From positions 1,755,776 to 1,819,775 of the forward strand of contig NC_030994.1 in the NCBI RefSeq assembly GCF_000149955.1: a stretch of DNA of 64,000 nucleotides, read 5' to 3'. Under the pieces are notes generated by a model that did not search any database, was not told the DNA's origin, and worked only from the letters and a program-made list of their open reading frames with translations. Position numbers and translations under genes: made by a program. How positions within the stretch are numbered: position 1 is the stretch's first letter; each line of letters opens with the position of its first letter. Below, piece after piece: positions 11,425 through 22,949 of this stretch. The DNA comes from Fusarium oxysporum f. sp. lycopersici 4287 (Eukaryota; Ascomycota; Sordariomycetes; Hypocreales; Nectriaceae).

Positions 11425-14030
11425 CTACGGAAAAGTAAATGTTTTGATAGTGGTGCGATTACTCTCAAGAACGCAGACTCTCGGGGGCATGTCGCCCCTG
11501 ACATTATTCCTGTCGTTAACCTCCATACGCAATGGTCTAGACACTGACTTCTCAGGAAAAGAGTAGGCCGTGAATCCATCAACTGATACGCAGGGCGTCT
11601 CACTAAGCCTGTTGGGATCGTAGTCGGCATATGTAAGCCTTTCTGTTCGGATAGGTACGCAGACAACTTGCGGCCCGTTATCTTTTTGCAACATTAGTAT
11701 CATACTTGTTGTATAAAGAAACGTTCCATTAGCTCACCTTGACTGTTACTTAGTATGACAAGTGTTTCGTCGTTGAGAAACTTCAAGTCAATCAATGTAC
11801 GTGGGCCAAGATCGATACGACAACTTGTTGGTGGCCTGTTGGTACTAATGCCATTGATAATATTGATGCCGACGGAGAATATTTGAACTTCAATCTGTTA
11901 GCAAGGATAGTTCTTCAGACCATGTAACAGGGCTCGCCTCACCTTCGCTTTTAGCCTCTTTAGATGCTAAAGCAGTCACCACATTTGTTTCCTAATTCGA
12001 TGTCAGTAAATAGATGAGTCGCACAAAGAAGTTCAAGCACCTTGTTCTTTGATTTGCTCATCCTCATATCTCTATGTGACACCACACGACCAGCCGAGAG
12101 TCTAATTGGGTTTCCAAGTCGAACGCTACGCCTCTTTGCCTCTGCAATACCCTTGAATGTACGATTTGCCCAGTTCGTGGCATATGAAACAAGAAATTCG
12201 ACACGTGGGAGAGCTTTCATGCTGGGCTGGCCGTTCTCCCACTTTACCAACGCCTGATCAAGGACATGAAGCAGAGTCGGACCACCTTCTATGTGCGCCC
12301 AGTCTGCTTCATAGTCTTCTCTGGTCATTTTGTCAAAGAATAGCCGAAGCGGGCTATCGATGAGATAATTCTCAATATAACTCAGAACCTTTGCAATGTC
12401 CATGGTTGCCTCCTTTTCCGTGAGTTCCTCGCTCGCGGAGCTAGAAGAGGCAAGCCGGTCGATTTGGAAGCGAAGCCATGTTGAGAACGCGGTGAAGCTA
12501 TCAAGTTCGTCCATCACGTTGATCAATACTTTGTGACCGATGAGCTGGAGACATTGAACAATATCCATCAAGCGACTAGTTTGCTGGAGAGTGAAGCCGA
12601 TGTCATCTCGGGTGTCATGAAATTGAGCCAAGCCTCGTAGCCTGCTTAGGATGATTGCACAGCGGTCAAGAGCTGGGAGGAAGTTCTCATGGACTAAATT
12701 TCTGAGGCCCTCCAAGCCGGAGACTACTGCTTTATCCCATCGTTTATGGCCCTGCAAAGTTTAGCCAATGTCACAAGGAACCTGAATTCCCAAGTCACTT
12801 ACTCGTTCTGCCAGACTTTCAACCAACCACTCGCGTACAGGCTCGTAGGCGTGACCTGTCACTGCCAAATGGTAAAGAGCAGGTACAATACTTCGTGGCC
12901 CAGTCTCGAGATTTTCGAGATCGCCTTCAATACTTCGCAGAAATCTTGTGGGAAGCTCGCGCGTGTTTCGCCATTCGACCTGCATATGAAGTTGTGCTTG
13001 CTTCAGATATCTCAATAGCTTTTGAAGAGTGGTTAACTTGGAGGCGAGGAGAGAAAGGTTGATAGGGTGGGATGAGATGAAGGGAAGGTCGATAGGCACC
13101 AAGTGCACTTCTTCTGGCTCTTCTGATTTGTCTGCAACTAGTAAAGCCTGGGTTGATACCTGTGGGTGCGATGCATGAAGAATAAGCTGTGAGCTTGATG
13201 ATGGATTAATCTGGGGGCATTGAAAGCTGCCAATGATGAACGAATCGTATATGCTCAGCTGAAGCTGACCATCGCTCGTCCCAATAATCATAACGCTGAC
13301 TTGATCATACTCCTCTGGCTTCGGGGGCTGGAAGAGGAAGTCTATACCAGTTCTCAACGTGAAAACCAAAGCATCTTCTCTGTTAAGGGATTATTAGTAT
13401 GTTGGGTTCGACCGTGGAAGCTGAGGACATACCCTGAACCGGCACTACTGCTGGGAAGAGGGCTGATCTTGGGTAATACTGTGTCAACCTCGAGGAAAGT
13501 CAGTTCACGAGGAAGATCCAACGGAAGACCACCTCCATTCCGCGTTGGATCTTCACCGAGGCCATCCTTCAGAGCTTGGGATACGGCACTGGAGCTCTTC
13601 CCGGCAATACTGCTACTCGCCCATCCAATGTGCGTGATCTTGTTCCCTGAAGATTCGCCAACTTTGATATGGTGAGCTGCCTTGTTGTTCTCGAGCCCCA
13701 TCAATCGCACAAAGCCGTCACTCCATCCGACTGCAAGGAATTGGCCTACGACGATTGAATGAGTAGTTTTCTCGATCATGAAGTATTTGTTTACTGACCA
13801 TCCGACCTCCAAGTAACTGCCTGCGCGTCTGGTGCTTTTAGGCCCGGCGCACCAACTTGGTGGATCTTGGAAACAACCTGACCAGGAGGTCTGTACACAA
13901 GTATGTTCTTGTCCACTGGGTCCCAAGTTGCTGAGAGATCTAGAGTTGGGCAGCTCACAGGGTAGCCATCAGGTGCCCTGTCTTGATACTCAGTCGCGCT
14001 GAAGGGCGCAAGTTGGTTTCGCTGCGCCAT
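11425..14030 (-). CDS. apc4: Anaphase-promoting complex subunit 4 (Apc4)
   Basis: Seven exons read leftward: 14030-13799, 13745-13433, 13379-12803, 12751-12041, 11991-11943, 11887-11738 and 11681-11425, giving 762 residues. The N-terminal third is the APC4-type WD40 region (TWRSDGQFLAVGWSDGFVRL). The centre carries the Apc4 helical domain with the motif LPALDRCAIILSRLRGLAQF, and the last exon ends in RVCVLESNRTTIKTFTFP. Apc4 is a scaffold that links the platform of the APC/C ubiquitin ligase to Apc1 and Apc5 and is needed for anaphase. ATG 14030 was chosen because the frame above it has no other ATG. Exons 6 and 7 need AAG acceptors (ending 11888 and 11682), each about 10 or more bases past a CTAAC/CTAAT branch site; the nearer CAG would give a stop. 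One donor is GTGCTT. Confidence 0.9.
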
Positions 14031-14638
14031 GTTTATCTGTGGCGTTGACACAGCCCATGAGAGTATCTTCAGAGAACTTCTAACATCCCTATGAGCTGCA
14101 AACTATCACTTTTCGTGTTGCTTGGAGAGTGCAATGTTGTATGCAAGTTGTGACCGAGAAACAACAAGCCCACAGGGAGGAGTTAGTATGGACCGTGCAT
14201 CCGTGAGTAACTCGCACTATACAACTCAGACACGATATTGCTCGTGGGAATAGAAGAACAGTCAGATCAGACGAGAGTGAAATGCATACTCATTAAATAT
14301 GCAGAGGCGAAAAAAAATATCAGGGATGTGACAACAAGGCTGATGAATATAAATACCTCGATTCTGCATTTCAACTCCCCAACAACATTCACTATTGCGT
14401 GCATAATAATTAGCTGTATGGAAGCTGGTTTTGTGTCAATAATGATGAACAACGGCCACTTATTAACAAAATGACCAAAACACGAAACATCAATTGTCGT
14501 TGCGCCATTAGGTTCTAAACCGCCAAGACACTCCTACTAATGCCTATCTCCAGCTCTACTCAAATACATATCCCTATCCTTTTATAGAGTAAATTCGCCC
14601 AGAAGCTGTTCCTAAATCGAAAGACTTTTGGGTTCCGT
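14031..14638. other. Intergenic region between apc4 and ret2
   Basis: This holds the likely ret2 3' UTR and apc4 promoter, as both genes run leftward. AT-rich sequence fills 14240-14480. No gene was seen. Confidence 0.5.
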
Positions 14639-16415
14639 CTATTCTACCAAGAAGTTGTCTGCGTGAGACTTGATCTCCTTGGAAAATGTCACTTCCTCGT
14701 CTTCTTCCAAAAGAGACGCGGAGTGAACCTGCGAAATGGTTAACATCATACTTAAGTATGCAAGCCGGGATCGGGACTTACGTCAACGTCAATGTATGGT
14801 GTGCTCTTGTTGAAGCGAACCGTCATAGGGAAGAAATCATTCTCATCACCGGACTCGGCCTCGAACTCGAATGAGCCATTGGGGTTATCCTCATCCACGT
14901 TGCCAATTGTCCACTCGAGAGCGTCGCCAGAAAGGTAGCATCGAAGCTTGAAACAACAGGCTCGCTACCTGCATAGGGAATAACGACACTAACATCGTTC
15001 AGGGCATCGCTACCGGTCAATTCGTACTCGACCGTTATGTTGTACTTGGCCCCCTCCTTGTTGATCCAGACAGTAAAGGTAATTGGGCATGCGCTGGCGT
15101 CATCAACCTTGGGAGAAGCCCTCCATCGCAGAACACCAACAGCGTTGTTGACCGGGAAGCCACGTGCAGTGTTGCTCATCTGGATAATCTTGGAACCGTT
15201 GAACAGGTTTCGGTCAACGTTGGGGTGTGTACGAAACTGTACGCCATGCGACGCAACAGCTTGGAGGCCGAGCTTGATCTTTGTCAGGCTAGGGTCTGAG
15301 ATGCGGAGAACAAGATCGCCACTGATAGCTAGGGAGTTGACAGCACCCTCGCGAGACAACTTGGCCGAGATAGTCTCTGAAATAGTGACGTGGATAGCAT
15401 CGCGATCAAGGGTTGACGAGAGGCGAGGTTCGGCGGCTTCGGCATGCTGGGCGGGTGCGGGGGTAACAAGAGGTGAATCGTCGATTTCGCCTCCCATGTC
15501 ACCTCGCACTCGCTCGAACATGTCAGTTGTCTTGGACTTCTTCCCCAATTGCATACCCTTGGCTTTAGGAGCCAACGGTCTTGAAGGTGTTAGCCAATTG
15601 CATTCTGGAACACTGTAAGTGCCACTTACTTGCTGAAGGACTTGTTCTTCTCAGCCTCGTATGAGTCGTAGGTGCTGGTATTGGATTGCGAAGGGGGGTT
15701 GTATGAGGGATAGGAAGGACTTCTGGGCATACCACCACTGCTGCCCATTCCGCCCATGCCACCCATAGCTCCGCGACCACTGCGAGCAGCATCCTTGCGC
15801 TGCATCTCGAGCTGTTTCGCCTTTCGTTTTCGCTCCTCGGTGGCTTCCAACTCTTTGTTCTATGCAGGTATAAGTAAACGTCTGTGAAGTAGACCCCAGT
15901 GGAGCTTCTTACTCTTGCAATAATCTCTTGGATGCGCTCCTCATGACTCTCCATGTCCAGGAAGGTCTTGATTTGGCTAATGGTCAAGTTCTCACGGTAG
16001 CCGAGGGTGACAAGCTCGTCAAAAGCACTGAGCAGTTCGTAGGCATTCTTGAGGATTTCGCGCTCGTCGAGGCTCTTGCATGTGCTGGTAACTACCTGGG
16101 CAAACAGGTGCAGGGAGTCGATGTCCTGGAGAATGTTGGACTGTCGATTGGTGATGAGAACCATGTAGAGCTCGTCGAGAGGCTGGTAAACGAATCGGAC
16201 GTTGTCTTGCTCGACGGTCGTGTGCTGCGTACCGCTATCGGCAAGTTTGGGGAACGAGGCGAGGAGGGCTTCTATGCGCGATCGTGGCATCTCTCGGAAC
16301 TGTCTCGAGAGGACAGCTTTCCCTCCACGGGTGCAAATCGAAGCCGCAAGGACGACCTAGGGAGCATGAGTACATGATGTAAGCAGGGGTGATAGTGGTA
16401 GGTGTTGCGCACCAT
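14639..16415 (-). CDS. ret2: Coatomer delta subunit (Ret2/delta-COP), with an apparent frameshift
   Basis: Exons are 16415-16413 (the ATG only), 16356-15913, 15859-15630, 15579-14782 and 14728-14639. The N-terminus VVLAASICTRGGKAVLSRQF is the longin-type delta-COP start. A charged, Gly/Ser-rich linker follows, then a C-terminal mu-homology domain that ends HADNFLVE. Delta-COP sits in the F-subcomplex of COPI and serves Golgi-to-ER retrieval. Exon 4 is open to FDAT near 14934, where the expected SGDALEWTIGNVDEDNPNG continues in another frame from 14931. The net change is a loss of one base (modulo three). All other splice phases agree with the shifted frame. Because COPI subunits are essential, a sequence error is the likeliest cause. 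The corrected product would be about 522 residues or slightly more. Confidence 0.88.
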
Positions 16416-17181
16416 CTTGGCGGAGTAATTCGAGCAGATGTTTCTTGATTGCGATGAGAGTTGCAAGTTGTTGAATGCTCGTCCCCTGGATGTTAGATAG
16501 AGCGGGCCAATATTCAAGTCGGTGGGAGGTGCAGGAGCCTGAAGAGGTACGTACCCCTCTTGCGGCCACCTGGAAGCCAGGAGCCCAGGAGCTGCTATGA
16601 AGTGGAAGGGGAAGAACAGCACGGCCCAGCAGCCAGCTACCCCACGCTAGCTCTTTTTAGGTAAGCGTCAGCCTCTTACCTCCCTGACACTCACCTTACC
16701 TCAGCCTTTCTGGGTCCCGCTGCTTAATCACCCAACGAAATTCATTCTGAGAGAGCTTGCCTGCCTAGTCCATATACTCTCCTCAGCTTCAACCTTCAAC
16801 CTTAAGAAAGCTACCTATTTTACGTTTTTTCTTTCACGGACCAACCAACGTAAAAACATCAGCACTATAAGAACGGCGCGCGTGGGCGTCCTTCGTTTTT
16901 ATCAAACACAATCTCACCAACCTGGATCAAATGTCGCATACCAGCCTAAATTACATTTCTAGCCAAGCTTGGTCTTTGTCTCTTTGATTCAAACCATCGC
17001 GTCTACGAATTCATCCCGACGCGCGCAAACTGCCGCCCTCCGGCACGCATATTTCCCCCACTACCTTAATTCTATCTGCTTTCAACGCATTGAGCACTCG
17101 ATTCCTCATCATAGCAAATCTCTTCCACTCAATTTCGATCTGAAGCACCAGCTCTGAAGGATCCAAACCAAATCCTAAGAC
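16416..17181. other. Divergent promoter region of ret2 and the acidic-protein gene
   Basis: 766 bp lie between two divergent start codons. The sequence is pyrimidine-rich on the plus strand at about 16770-17160, as in many fungal promoters and leaders. No gene was seen. Confidence 0.5.
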
Positions 17182-19784
17182 ATGACGGAGATCGAAATGG
17201 ACATTGATATGGCCAAGCCAGTCTTGGACGGTAAAATTGAGGACGATTTCATCGACTTCGATACCGACATGGTTGATTCTAATCATGACCTGCAAAAGAA
17301 CGATGACAACTTGGAGAGCATGGATAGAGAAATGCAAGAAGATGAGGACGCTGTGAATCATGAAGCCTACGAGACGAACGGTATCACGGGCGAGGATGTG
17401 GACTTCGACCTACACGATGTCGAGGATACAGCAAACAGTCCTGAACATGTGGATTATGAAGTGACCGAGGCTCCTGAGCTTGGGACTCAGGGACCGATAC
17501 AAACAGCTCAGCCACCCGACGAAGACGTGCCAGAAAACGAAGAGAAAGTAGAAATTTTGGATGAAATAATCGTTCATGGCGATGCGGTGTCTGACGATCA
17601 CGAATCTACACACGAGATTGATTACGAATTTGAGGATAATGCAGAATCAGAAGACTCACATCAAGATGAGAAAACAGCTGCCGCAAGCCGTGCAACAAGA
17701 TCTGAGCCAAATGGAATAGCCGGTGCTGCTGAAGAGCAAGATGACCACGAACCTGAGAATGATGCTACTGCAACGGGACAAGAGTTATCCGATCACACCG
17801 GAGACGAGAATAACATATCAAGCCACAATGACCAAAATGAGCCTCGCGATCCAAAGGAAGAAGAAGCAGAGCCGGATGAGGTTGCGACTGGTGAAGCAGA
17901 AGCCGAGGATGTGAAGGCAGATGAGTATAATGTTGAGAATACCCACGCATCCGGTGACAACGACGAAATACACGATGGAGAAGATGCGAATAGTCATGAA
18001 GAAACCACTACCTTGGCATCAGGGCAAAATGATGAAACAACCGAAGCTGTCGAGGAAGCTGAAGATCACGATTATGACGCGGGCGAACATGTCGCAGATG
18101 CATATGACGAACACGCAACCACTGATACGGATCATGTGGATCACTCAGCTACTGGAGAAGATTCGAATGGGAAGACAGATGAGGGCTTTCCTGCTATAAC
18201 GGTACAGTATAAAGGAGACGAATTTCCTATGTTCTCCACCACCACCCATGGTTTCTTTGCCAATACTTCGGTTCTCGATGAGCCACTTGAGAAGTTGATT
18301 GCTGGTCTTCGGAGTGAGCTTGAAAATGAGATTGCCGAGGATGATGACTTGGTACTCCAGGTTGATGAGCTTGGCCTCGAACTTGTTGAGGTAAGGAAAG
18401 GCTCTGGCTTTTATCCAGAATGCGCTAACATTTTGAAACAGACAACCCAAGGCGAGACCATGTCGAACGTTACACTCCGTCAAATTCTTGAAATTTTCGA
18501 CCTTCTTGTCAAGAACCAGGACCCAGATGGCTCACGCCCACTGTATGCCTATCTTTTTACTAAACCTAACGCAGAAAAGCGCTTCGAGTATCTCGTCGAG
18601 AGTGCCACGGCGGGGAAGGGGCTTGATGAAGTTATCCATCTCTTCGAGACTCCCATGACTGCTGGAACTAGCATGCTGGAAACAGCTGCAACTATCGATG
18701 GTGTTCACGAGGAACTGGACGAGTTCGACAGCCCAATTGATGATGAACATCACAGCGAGATAGATGAAGCAGAAAATGAGGATGAATATCTGGAAGGCGA
18801 ACATGCGAACCCCGATGCCACTGGTTCTGAGGGGCAAGAGTTTAAAGACCAGGAAGTCGATGACCATGAAGTCAACAGCCAGCAGGCCAATAACCAGGAT
18901 GGCCATTATGAAGATGATCAAGACAATATCAACGTTGCAACCGACACTCAGATCGAGATATCAGTCAATGCTTCTGCCGTTGATTTGGAGGATCCAGAGA
19001 CCGCTGTTGACAGCCTCACTGCTGCTGATGAGGATGGTCTTGAGCAAAATGGTAAAGCAACCTCATTATTTTCCACTTTCCTTTGTTGCTATTACCCCGA
19101 CTTCTGCCTCTGTGCCCCCTGTGTGTCGGAGTATGTCGAAACCCACAACAAAGATGAAGCAGAATTCCGGAAAACTGTCAAGTGCAATTACGGAACTATG
19201 CAAATTCTTTCACCCAAAGTACAATATCTCCGTCCCCATCAATCCAAACATCACCGCTCCCTGTCTGATTTCAGCACAACGTATTCTTTCAATAATACTG
19301 ACGAATTTACTCCAGCACGAGCTGACAGCGAGATTGACCCATTTGCCAATTTCGAGTTAGACGAGGAAGCCGAGTTCAACGGAGATGTCGCTCTCGGAGA
19401 GAATACAGAGACCCAAGATGAGGTCAATGTTGATGCCGAGCCAGAACCACTCCATGCACAAACTAATGACACGAGCACTACAACCACTCTTCAAGAGGAG
19501 GAGGAAGCGTCCTCTTTCAACGTTGACCTTGGAGTGGCCTCTGCAACAGTAGAGACGGCCGAGAAAAGCAAGACTGATGATGACGACCTGGACGAAATCG
19601 ACTGGAGAGATGAGCATGAACCAGAAGACCAAGCACCAAGCACTCCTTCGGCTGCTGGTAAACGAGCCCGTGGTGATGACGATGATGTAGATGCGGAAGA
19701 TGAGCAAGGTGCGATAAAAAAGACCCTCAGCTAAGTTGCAATGGTGACTAACGTTATGCAGATGCCAAGCGCCGTCGTCCCTGA
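17182..19784 (+). CDS. Large acidic conserved protein with a Cys cluster, function unknown
   Basis: Exons are 17182-18390, 18442-19708 and 19762-19784, giving 832 residues. Introns are 51 nt (GTAAGG, GCTAAC branch; 3n and stop-free) and 53 nt (GTGCGA, CTAAC branch). Residues 1-340 are very rich in Asp and Glu and look disordered. A folded-looking block follows (ITVQYKGDEFPMFS to about 150 residues on), then a second acidic stretch, then a short Cys-rich segment (CCYYPDFCLCAPC) near residue 620. The C-terminus has a DEIDWRDE motif, a KRARG patch and, through the last splice, ends DAKRRRP, which resembles a nuclear localisation signal. Nuclear location is inferred. I do not recognise a named family. 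The Cys segment could alternatively be intronic, but the frame is open throughout. Confidence 0.75.
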
Positions 19785-22700
19785 ATGATTTCGCCTCCTA
19801 ACTAACCGCAACATTCTCCAATATCGACAAACACCCCCCCTCTTCAATAACTAAAATTCAACAGCTGCCGGTAATATGATGCACAGTGGCTATCTGAACT
19901 CGACAGTCAGGTCCTTGACCTTTGTCATTGTTCTCAACGCTATTGTCGCAGAAGTTTTCCTGGTGGTAAGAATGCAACATGTTTTGAACGACACAATATG
20001 GGTCACAGAAACCCATACCAGCGGATTCTGGGTAGGTAAGAAATGAATCCACATCTACTAATTATATAGGGCAAAGAAAGATCTTATGCATTTCTGCATT
20101 TTATGAGGTCGAGCTTGATTCTGGCCATTGACAACATGGTCGTTTGTTTTGTTTTGTTTCATACTCGATTGTTGATGACGCAAGTGTCGATACCCTTTCC
20201 CCTTTCAAATTAATAATATAAGAACAAAATGCACGATCCTGGTCGGTAAGAGAACAGGTGGATTAGTTCTGGTTCTGTATGATATGGTTCGTGGGATGGA
20301 ATGAGGCGTTGGCGGCTGGACCGGAGGGAAAACTCAAAGCTGTGAACGGTGCTTGGAGTTGAAGTTATAGTGAAGCGTGGGAGATAGTTGAGACGGACAG
20401 GATTTCTGATGTGGATCTATACTCTACCTACGCTTTAGTCGGGGGTTACTTATAGCAAACAATCTGAGCCTTCTACTGGGTTAGGTGGCCATTGAGGGCG
20501 TTTGGTGTAGGGCCCTGGGCAGTCTTTAGCTGATTCGCTTGATGAGAACACTATCTTGAGATCTGGTCGCTAAGATTCTATAAATAACGTATCTGGATTA
20601 TCATGATAATCATGGCGAAGGGGATTGGCCAGGTAGTTATCACCAAACAGAAACAAAAAATCGAAACAGTTTAATGATGAGCATTGATCACTTAACTTGT
20701 TTCCAGCGCCGGGTCACCCGTAGCATTAAAGGGCGTCATGGATCCCTGTTTGAAGGTGTCGGCTACGTTAAGGGGTTGATTAAGTTGAGCGCTAAGAGTG
20801 TCGATCAGGAACAAGATGAAGAGTAGGGTTGGCGTGTTGATAATAGCCCACAATATCAGACCAATTTGCATTTTGGGATTGGATTCATTCAATTATTGCG
20901 ATACTCTATCCTCCTAGACAATATCTTTGTTGTAGTTTCTCGCAACTGCTTCAGAGAGGATAACTTATCGAACGTGGCTCAGACATCAAAAACTATTAAA
21001 TGTGGCGCACGGGAGGCGCTGTTGAGAAGTTCTCGATCTTTGCTACAACGGAGCGAGCGAGGCACTACCGAATTGCGGATGCTAAAAAAAAACATTTTCC
21101 CCAAAGAATCAAGGACTGTTTGGAGCTTGAGATGCGGGCTGCTGACGTGGACACGAGGACAGGTTGCGGGACAAGGACGAACTTGATGGGCTGGAAATGG
21201 AGACGAGTCCAGGGGTTAAAGCCGAAAGATGGCGAGTGAGAAGCAGATGATGAGAAACAAGGGGCTTGTCGTCCGTCCCCCTTGAATCAAGCAGCCAGAA
21301 GCGCTAGTAATGGAAGTGAATTGAGTGTACAGGGCAGGGAGTAAAAGTCAGCGAGCATCACCAGAGTCGTTTATCTGCTAATTGTTTGTTCTTTGATATA
21401 GTAGAAACTTATACACTATAGATGCATAAGAAATCTGGATTGTGCTTCCCAAAGTAACTGTCAAGAGCTACAATATTCGGGGGAACTAATCAATACAGCA
21501 ATCCTACTGATACAACTATTTGGTTGTTTGAAGTGACTGTGATATGGGGAATCTCCTGCAGCAAGTGTCTGTTGCAGCTGATAACTGCCATGTCCAACGT
21601 ACTTGTGTGAGTGTCAACATTAGTTCAGGGGTGAGAACCACTCGCACCCATCGATCGTATCGTGTTGTGCTGTGGTTGTGTCGTATCGTGCCGTCTAAGC
21701 CTCGGCTTTAGCATCTGAGGACAATACAATAATTAGTTGTATGTAGTATCCGTACTTTACAGTCAGCGGAAGTTAGGCAACCTAATGCAATTGCTGTGTT
21801 TCGACGCTCGGGTCTGTGCCGAGTTTCCCTTAAGTTGCCGTATCTCAGTGGTTTGTTTTATCTTTACGGGCTGCTAGTCACTAGTTTCTCGGAGACTCTT
21901 AGATAAAATAACTGGATCGTGGAATGAAGTGTCGTCAGATGCAAGAAAGAAAAAAAGAAAAGTCCAGATGCTCAGGCACTTGACCTCAGGATCCCCACCT
22001 CTTTTTGAGTCCTGAGGGCCCTGAAGTGTTAGTGAGTCTAAGTTGTAACGCCAGGGACATGGACCTGACGCCAGGGGGTAGTGGATGGATCCATCGTCCT
22101 CTGTTGGCGCCCTCTTTTGAAACCTCTTGAACTTTGCTGTGCCCGATTCTGGTGGCGGTACTTGTCAGCACACTATAATTTCACCTCTACCCAGGTACCC
22201 TCAGCCTTTTCTGCTTCTCCACTGCTGGTTTTGTCCAAGCCTCTCGTAGCCTGTAGCTAGCAGGCCCCTGTCTGGTCTGATCTGGCCTCCCCAAACTTTG
22301 TCTCTGTCTCTCCCACACGAACGTACTGTACTGTATCTCATCCCGTCCGCACTCCTGCTGCAGCCTCTCCATTTTTACTTACAATCCAGCCAAGCTGTCC
22401 CTTCTCCCTATCATCCAACCCCCCCCTCCCTGCCTTTTGCGAATACCGTCGTTGCGCATCACGAGTCTCACGCTTGTCAAGATACGAAGGCAATAACGGA
22501 TTCGACAATAATTGGACCATACGATACCCCAAAACCGACCTTGCTCCGTCGCAAATCGCTTGCCTACAGCAACAGCAGCACGCCCAGTCCCCCCTCCATC
22601 TGCCTCCAACACCAAGACTCTGCAGTCGTCCACGCGGCCAGAACTCCAATCTCGATTTAACTCTCCCAACGAAGAGTTTATAGCGATATTTTGATGTGTC

Positions 22701-22949
22701 TGCGATAAAGTAGAGCTCGATTCCTCAGCAACTCACTCGTTTCAACACTCGTTATTGCTATACGGCTTCTCTCGCCCGGTGCGAGCCCACGCCAATAGTG
22801 AACGATCCTTTCGGTTCAGCTCCGACTCTCTGCGGCGCATTCTGCCCAAACCGTTATTCGATTCGGATTATCGCTTTCAGCGCATTGGGTACATATATAG
22901 AAAGTCGACTTTGTGCGCTTCGTCGCTGTCGTGCGCTCTCTAAAACATC
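19785..22949. other. Long non-coding stretch (3.2 kb) upstream of the NIPA gene
   Basis: One candidate small leftward ORF at 20692-20871 is listed separately; otherwise no gene could be supported. The last 750 bp or so are C/T-rich and probably hold promoter and leader of the transporter at 22950. Confidence 0.45.
20692..20871 (-). CDS. Candidate small single-TM protein (59 residues)
   Basis: An ATG at 20871 opens 59 codons. Residues 2-24 or so are strongly hydrophobic (MQIGLILWAIINTPTLLFIL), and a polar tail follows. Codon choice leans to C-ending codons, like the real genes here. There is no homologue I can name and no splice evidence. It lies alone in a 3-kb gap. It could be a chance ORF. 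Confidence 0.25.
   Translation of the reverse strand: MQIGLILWAIINTPTLLFILFLIDTLSAQLNQPLNVADTFKQGSMTPFNATGDPALETS

Noticed and set aside
14030..14051. Apc4 start at 14051
   Set aside because: The codon there is GTG; the first ATG in frame is 14030, which begins MAQRNQLAPF.
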